Origin: Morella rubra
Taxonomy: Eukaryota > Streptophyta > Magnoliopsida > Fagales > Myricaceae
DNA: 64,000 bases
Direction: 5' to 3'
Assembly (NCBI GenBank): GCA_003952965.2
Contig: CM025852.1
Span: 9,526,946-9,590,945, forward strand
The notes beneath the pieces were generated by a model. It did no database searches. It saw nothing but the letters and a program-made list of their open reading frames with translations, and was not told where the DNA came from. Each line of letters begins with the position of its first letter. Position 1 is the first letter of the stretch. This document shows, piece after piece, positions 57,656 through 64,000 of the stretch. A program made the position numbers and the translations under genes.

Positions 57656-58158
57656 GGGGTAAAGTCATAGTTAGCCCCATAAGTATGAACAAAAATCAAA
57701 TTAGTACCCCTAATTATCAATTCGGCGATTTGAGACCCATAACTTTTGAAAATCATCAATTCTAGCCCCCCGTCTAAATTGGCGTTAAATCCAACAGAAA
57801 ATCATGCAAAATGACCAAAATGCCCCAAGATAAAATTATAAAAAATTCATTAAAAATAAAAAATGAATTTTTTTTAAAAAGTAATATTTTTTAAATAAAA
57901 CTATTGAAACTCTATTTCAATAATATATTTATTTTTAATTTATTTCTTAAATTTTTATTATTTTAATTTATTTCTAAAAAAATTAGTCTTAGAGGGGGGT
58001 CATTTTGCATGATTTTCTGTCTGATTTAACGCTAATTTAGACGGGGGGCTAGAATTGATGATTTTCAAAAGTTATGGGTCTCAAATCGCCGAATTGATAA
58101 TTAAGGGTACCAATTTGATTTTTGCTCATACTTATGGGGCTAACTATGATTTTACCCC
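57656..58158. mobile_element. MULE-type MITE with long terminal inverted repeats
   Basis: 503 bp. The first and last ~160 bp are inverted copies (start GGGGTAAAGTCATAGTTAGC, end the inverse with one change). A perfect 9 bp duplication TTTAGTATA flanks it (57647-57655, 58159-58167), the size made by Mutator-like transposases. The centre is A/T-rich and non-coding. Confidence 0.93.
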
Positions 58159-58167
58159 TTTAGTATA

Positions 58168-58993
58168 TAATGGTTTCTAGCGTTGTGTGTTTTGGATGGA
58201 AAAAGATATTGTACATGGTATAAATATTAGTCATATACCAATATCCTACTTTTGAGCAAATGATGCATATTAAGAAAGCTGCATCAGACACGTCTGATGA
58301 TGAGTAGTCCCTTTGGCTCCTCCTTGACAAAGGGGGAGTAGTTGTATTTGGTGGCTACTGATGTTTTTCATGTCTGTTTTGGTTATCTATTGCTATGTGT
58401 TGTCTTTTGAATTTTTTGAAAACTTCTATTGGTTTAGTTAGCTGATGCTTTGGACAGTTAGTTGATGCAATTGATATCTGTTGTTGGATTTTGAAAACTT
58501 ATGCTGGCTTGACTTCACTTATGTTTTTATGTTTCTGTGATGAACTATATGGTGTTTAGTTTGTCTATTTCTGTAAAATTTAGCTAAATACTTTTGTCTT
58601 TACGCTTAAAAGTTTACTTGATGTTAACTGTGCTATGTTCTGGCAATCAATATGAATTATCTATAAGCTGTGTTATTAGTCAGGGGGAGATTAACTACTA
58701 TGGAAATGCTTATTTCAAGGAGAGAGTGGTATTTTACTTTGATGTTTATGATATTTCATTTGACGATTTGATGTTTTTTTACTTACGTAACAATGCACTA
58801 ATGTTTCTATGAGTTATTTGGTATTTGTTGAGATTGTTGTGTGCAGGTTGATAAAATCACAGGAATTGTGTCTAGCCTATGTTTAGTATAGGTTGTGTGT
58901 CTTTTGTAAATAAGTTATGTGGTGGTGATCAGCAGAACTTAAGTCTTCAGGAATTAGGGTTGTGTTGTCATGAAGTTTGCCAAATGGGGAGAT
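58168..58993 (+). other. Copia 3' internal region
   Basis: Non-coding. GACAAAGGGGGAGTAG (near 58327) and CCAAATGGGGAGATTGTTAA at the LTR border are typical of the 3' end of SIRE-like copia elements. Confidence 0.6.
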
Positions 58994-60142
58994 TGTTAAT
59001 GTATTTTAGTTTGTGTAAAGACTTCATGGCGTGTCTGCATTATTTCTGAGATTTGTGTTTATTGAAGTCCTGCTCAAGATCAATGTTTCAACATAATTGG
59101 TGATCGTCTGGGAATAGTCAAGGTTTGATGGAAGTATGCATGGAGTTTACTAACGCAAAGTCGGAGTGCTAATATTTGTAAAGTACTTGAAGTTTGATCA
59201 GAATTGGAGAAATACTGTTATAACGGTTTTAACAGATGCGCTCAAGATTCAAGAAGTATGGAACCTTCGTGAGAACCTTCCTTCTAACTCTCCAGAGAAT
59301 AAAAACCATTTTTCTCACATTCTCTCATAACGTTCCAAAAAGATATACCTTGAGAGACCTTGCTTCTAGAGCCTTCTTCAAGATACCCTTTCTGTTAATG
59401 TTTCTGTAGTCTGTTGCGTGAGAACTGAGATTGAACCCTACGAGATTTTTCTTTCCCCCATTATCTCAGATTTGATTTTGATCACCAAGATAAACCTTGA
59501 TTAAGAAGGTAAACTCCAGAGGTTGCTGGAGATCTACCAAGTTGTGAAGAAGCCAATTGCACGTGGTGTGTGGAAAGATTAACTTGGCTGTGAAGATCGG
59601 TTTTTGGAATCAAAAACTTCAAATGGAAGAGGATTTCCTCATTCCCTGCAAGAGGCAGATCTGGATGTTGTATTCCAAGTAAGGTAACAGTAGAATAGAC
59701 TAGCAACGGGGTGTTGGGTAGTTTATAGATAATTGTGTACTGAGTTTGAAGTTTTTAGTGGATTCGCTTAAACTGATCTTCTCTGGCACGGAGAGTAGTT
59801 ACCTCTTGAAAGATTCTTTCAAGCGGGGTTTCTTTTCGTATCACTCTTGGTGTCATTGTGTGTGATTGTGATTACGTAGATAATTTAGTTGCTTTGTGAT
59901 TGTCAATCTTTTGTTTCTTTGATTAAGAAACAAAGTCTAGATTATATTGTAGAATTGATTATCTGCAATAACTTGTCCATATTGAGTTATTAATTCCGTA
60001 TAGTATACTTTTGCTAGAATGCTCTTGAAATTTGCTAATTGTGCAGTTGTAAGTTTTTAAAAGGATCAAGAATTTTCAGAACTATTCAACCCCCCCTTCT
60101 AGGTTCGGCAACTGTATATTGTGTCTTGAACTGTCCACTTCA
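58994..60142 (+). repeat. Copia 3' LTR
   Basis: 1149 bp; starts TGTTAATG after the purine tract and ends GTCCACTTCA. Confidence 0.92.
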
Positions 60143-60151
60143 CAAGCCTCA

Positions 60152-63100
60152 TGTCACGCTCCAAACGCTAACTCGAAGAGGCTAGTGACAGCCGCGAGCA
60201 TCCCCAACGAGGAATACTCAAGCGAACTTACTAAATTCTTGCAACGGAAAAACCCCTTTTTTTTTTTTTTTATCGACTAATGCGCGTAATGAAACATTAG
60301 AACCTGCTCCTCAAACGATAACTTGAAGTAATTACAACACAGTCTCAAAATATCAATTGGTTAAAAACCCTAAACTTTACTGGGCCGAATAACCCATGAC
60401 CACCACACATCGGAGGCTCATGTCGGCTCTTTCAAAAATTATATCTAAACCTTTACTGAAATAAACAAAAAGGGAAGAGGACGTCCTCGTCAGCCCCTCT
60501 CCTAGGTTTTAAGGTCCTCTTCTTAGGTTTCCTCACCTGAAATATTGTCTGGAATGATACAATTTAAAAACTGTGAGTCGAATGACTCAGTAAGGGATCA
60601 TATGCAATAAATAGTGCATGTCTCGCATGTTCATGGATATCAATGTACATGAATGTCAAATGAAATGCTTGCATATGCATGAGACAACGTACTTGATCTT
60701 AAAAGAAACAGCAATTGATCTTGAAAATAATTCTTTCTTGATTGGGCAACTTATCTCACTCCATTTACCCCTGAAGTCAGGGTTGTGCGTTCCCTTCGGA
60801 ACTATTCCCTTTTCCCTTGGGAATACGTCATTTGGTTGAGCTAGTCCTGACGTGGCCCCAGGCCTAATGACTAGACTCAACCCTTAGAGGTTCACACCTT
60901 CTTGCAAGCATCTTTCAGTGTGATTGCACATACCTCAAGAGCTACCCATCCTTTTCGCATTCGTCCTTCGGAGTGGATGTACCTATCTTAATGGTACGGT
61001 ACCGACCAACCTCAGCCCCTTAACTTAACTTGTCATACAGTACTTCTCATACTTTCATTTGCACAAAACTTTCTTCTTTAAGAAATCATGCAAATGCTTA
61101 TGTCGTGTAATGCTTGATAATGAGAAATCGTAAATGCTTCTCATGCTTTCATTCCAGTTTTCGGAAAAACGTAAGTTTCCACTTACCTTCGTCCACTTGA
61201 GCGAATGGCAGCACCTTGCCTACAATTGATTCATACTAATGTCATTTATAGGTTTACTAGATGTAGAGAATAGTCATTCAATTAAATTCAGCACATCATA
61301 CAAAATCGCCCATATTTCTTGATTTCCCAATGGTGATTTTACAATGCAAAGTATTCTCTTAAGAATGCCGAAGCCATAAGAATTGGGTTAAACTGATCCT
61401 TACACTAATTTTTATAACATATGAAAGTTCTAAGTAATTTGGAGCTCATTTGCCATTCGAAACATTTACCCGAAAATACAAGCTGCGGAGGACGTCCAAG
61501 CGGGCAGCCCCGACGTCTCCAACTTAAAAATTCATAACTTCATAGACATGGCTCCAAATAACATGAAATTTATTTTGAACTATTCAGCTTTCATAGGTCA
61601 AGATTGGAGGTAAAATTCACAACAGCAGAATTTGCTATACATTTTTACAAACACTTCATATTAGGCGAAAAGCCTACAACAACACTGTTGCTGTTTCCAG
61701 CTCGGCCTTCCATTTTCAAAATACCACAACTCATTCATTACACCTCTAATTCACACGAAATTTACCTTAAAATGTTCTTCTTTCATAAACTTAAAATTCA
61801 AGACCAAACTCATAAAATTTGGACTTAAAATGATCACTCAAAAGGTATTCGAAATGAGCTAACATTCCGGACGTACAAGGCTGCTGGCAGCTTGACGTCC
61901 GGGCCTTGAACAACGCATATCTCACCAATACTTATCGGAATCACCCAAGGTATGGCTTAAAATCTTCCTATTTCCTAGGCCTACAATCTAGGATCCTCTT
62001 AAGATCAAAGGATAAGCACAATTGCATCAGAATACACTCCTAGTTCGAGCCTTGAAATCTGCAGAAGTACATTTCAGCAACTTGTTTTCAGCAACTAGTC
62101 TAACAAGCATTCTCTATAATTCTCAATGATCTTCAACATAACAGGCCATGCTTATGAATGCTATGGGTTTTCCAATCAACCATAATAGGTCATAATAGAA
62201 TGGGTCTATCCTCTATAGATGCAAATCAGCAACAAGGAAGTTTTCCTTTTCCTGCAAGTTTCCTCCCTTTTTATCATAACCTTCTTCATGCAGCAACTTC
62301 ACCCATGATTCTAGATTTAAAACCTCAGCTTTGTTTTCCAGCAACTTAGCAATTAAATTTAAACTTAACACAGAAATTAAAACCACACTTGCAACACTAC
62401 AACCCAACAGATCCGGCCATGCATACACAAACAGATTTCAGTCCTCTTTTAGGCTTTTTATCATACACTTAGGGTGCATCAATGTTGCCCTAGAACATTT
62501 CTCAGATCTAACCATATCTCCCCATGATTTCTTACAAGATCTACACTACTCTTAGAGCAAACAACATGTAGATAAGGAGAAAACAACCTAGCACACAACA
62601 AGCTATCATCCAAGAAAAATGTGAAAGAAATGAGATAGTGGGTATTTCGGCCAGCAGAGTTTTTTTTTTTTTTTTTTTCATGGCAAGGGCCAAACTTACC
62701 TTTTTTTCTTCTCTTTCTCCTTCTTCTTCTTCTTTTTTTTTTTTCTCTCCTTTTTTTTTTTTCTTCTTCTTCTCTTCTCTTTTTTTTTTTCTTCTTCTTC
62801 TCTTCGGTTGTGTGAGTTAGGGCAAAAGAGTGTTAGGGCAATGGAATGTGAAGTGTGCGCAAGGGGGGGGGGGGGGGGGGGGGAAGACAAGGCTGCCCTC
62901 CCCCTTTCTTTCCCTCCTTCACGTGACTTCCCTCCCTTTTTCCCCATTTTTTTTTTTTTCATTTTTATTTTTTTTTATTTTTCTGCCACTTCATTATTTT
63001 TTTCCACTTCATAAAATTAACCCTAACATGCCTTTCACACATTTTTCAAGATTCAAAGTCCCTAATTCAATTTCTTCCAAATATTGCAAACTTAGAGATA

Positions 63101-63347
63101 TATTCCAACAATTAAAATGATTAGTTTAATTAATCCCAAATACTCAAATTTAATACTATTAAAAATTGCAAATGATATAACATTTAAATCATAGCTAAAG
63201 ATGCATAAAAATGCTAGGGGAAAATTTCACCTAGACAAAATCTTAGATTAATTTACCCATACATGCCTTTCTCAATAATTAGAGTAATACACACTTAAGG
63301 AGTCATAATTCTTTTTACAATGATAGAAATAAGGTCGGGGTCTCACA
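60152..63347 (-). mobile_element. Solo LTR S4, chromovirus-like family, next to the copia 3' LTR
   Basis: Minus strand starts TGTGAGACCCCGACC and ends GGAGCGTGACA. A perfect 5 bp duplication CCTCA flanks it (60147-60151, 63348-63352). 3196 bp, no internal genes. It shares the GAGTC palindrome (60574-60593) and GGTTGTGCG box (60781) with S1-S3. The ORF position (60450-60570) is eroded: no IDLTSDSD-like tail is found. A G21 run and long pyrimidine tracts occur at 62660-63000. Confidence 0.9.
62660..62883. repeat. Pyrimidine tracts and a 21-G homopolymer in S4
   Basis: T-runs and TTC/TCTT repeats fill 62660-62807; an unbroken run of 21 G lies at 62863-62883. On the LTR's coding (minus) strand these are purine-rich and C21. 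Confidence 0.9.
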
Positions 63348-63352
63348 CCTCA

Positions 63353-64000
63353 TGAGAGACATTCTATCATGGACATTACGTTCACAAGAGAACTTAATTG
63401 ATCGTCTCACAGCAGCTCTCCCTGAGGGAGAGTGCAATATAAAGTGTAAGAAACATATTATTAATCTATCGGCAAAATCGAGCCAGCATTTTATTACGTA
63501 CGTAGGACAAGATCGAATTGATATTTGAGTATTCTAAAATTTTTAGAACAGTGAGTGTAAAAGACTAAACCTACAGAAAATTATTAAGAAAAATTTCAAT
63601 ATTCGATGTCATCAACTGAGTGGCATGTAATCGTATAGTACTGATCATACAATTTCTAAGGCAGGGACAAGCAGTGGATCCAATAGGATTCATGGAAGCC
63701 TGATCTACTTAAGGGTCTTGTAAACAAAAAGTACAAACTGAAGATCTTGCAGTTGTTGAGCCCAAAAGTATGATTACTATTGGGAAAAGATGGAAGTTTT
63801 CCAGAGTTTGTTGGTAGTCTAGAATTTGACATGATTAGGAGTATCTGATTATGAGATTAATGGCTAGCTGTGATGACAACCCGTTCTACATTTACACGGA
63901 ACTTTTGTTATTAATGAAAACAGTAAAATTAATCAGTACTTAACATATGGCCACAAATGAAGAAAAAATAGTAGTCGGGCCAGTGGCACAAGGCTAGCTC
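63353..64000. other. Intergenic, no gene recognised
   Basis: Continuation of the locus left of the copia insertion (48370-49013). No coding homology found up to the window end. Confidence 0.45.

Larger units (their letters stand above)
49019..60142 (+). mobile_element. SIRE-like Ty1-copia element with gag but no recognisable pol
   Basis: LTRs at 49019-50201 and 58994-60142 both start TGTTAATGTATTTTAG and end GTCCACTTCA. CAAGT (49014-49018) and CAAGC (60143-60147) flank the element. A primer site TGGTATCAGAGC (50204-50215) follows the 5' LTR and a purine tract (AATGGGGAGA) precedes the 3' LTR. Gag is present in pieces (50248-55398), but no protease, integrase or RT is seen in the following 3.6 kb. 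A solo LTR (51666-55014) and a MULE-type MITE (57656-58158) have inserted. Mobilisation would need pol from another element. Confidence 0.9.

Noticed and set aside
62696..62962. A lysine/glutamate-rich minus-strand frame of 88 codons.
   Set aside because: It is only translation of the TTC/T pyrimidine tracts and the G-run.
1..64000. CRISPR arrays, bacterial operons or tRNA/rRNA genes.
   Set aside because: No regularly spaced direct repeats with unique spacers, no tRNA cloverleaf or rRNA sequence noticed; the TGGTATCAGAGC sites are primer binding sites, not tRNA genes.

Overview
This is nuclear DNA from a flowering plant, very probably a eudicot. It is AT-rich and dominated by transposable elements nested in one another, with few host genes. 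Evidence for a plant includes Ty1-copia, Ty3-gypsy, LINE, TRIM, MULE-MITE and CACTA elements with plant-type domains, spliced transposase genes, a DC2.15-type hybrid proline-rich protein gene and a decayed MIK1-like receptor kinase fragment. I cannot name the species.

Layout. 1-3860: copia pol remnant (dead YVDN reverse transcriptase), then a LINE remnant on the minus strand holding a complete 340 bp TRIM. 4570-15208: a full-length but broken Ty3-gypsy element (TSD AAGAG) whose reverse-transcriptase fingers region is repeated four times, interrupted at 8764-12116 by a solo LTR. 15.2-28.5 kb: low-complexity intergenic DNA with a small secreted cysteine-rich protein gene (18718-19172, minus), a receptor-kinase LRR pseudogene (20.8-21.4 kb), LINE ORF1 and copia pol remnants, and two dispersed repeat pairs. 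28548-45633: a 17.1 kb CACTA (En/Spm) element with both ends and a TAC TSD. It carries a coiled-coil ORF, a Transposase_32-like gene split by a second solo LTR, a TNPD-like transposase (Tnp2, DUF4218, DUF4216) and a six-exon TNPA/Transposase_24-like gene. 47847-48221: the one clearly intact host gene, a hybrid proline-rich/8-cysteine-motif cell-wall protein with its own TATA box. 49019-60142: an 11.1 kb SIRE-like copia element with LTRs, PBS and gag but no recognisable pol, holding a third solo LTR and a MULE-type MITE. 60152-63347: a fourth solo LTR at the copia element's edge.

How the parts relate. Four solo LTRs of one chromovirus-like family (ends TGTRAYACCCC...GGGGCGTGACA-like, 3.2-4.2 kb) sit inside or against every large transposon, so this family was active last or among the last. 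Three of the four copies preserve traces of one short reading frame ending in an acidic IDLTSDSD-like tail, which resembles a SUMO-interacting motif. The CACTA element repeats one layout three times: GTCCGGACG-type motif cluster, leader exon, intron with more motifs, coding region. Many frame breaks are single-base losses in homopolymer runs, so some 'pseudogenes' here may partly reflect sequence error.
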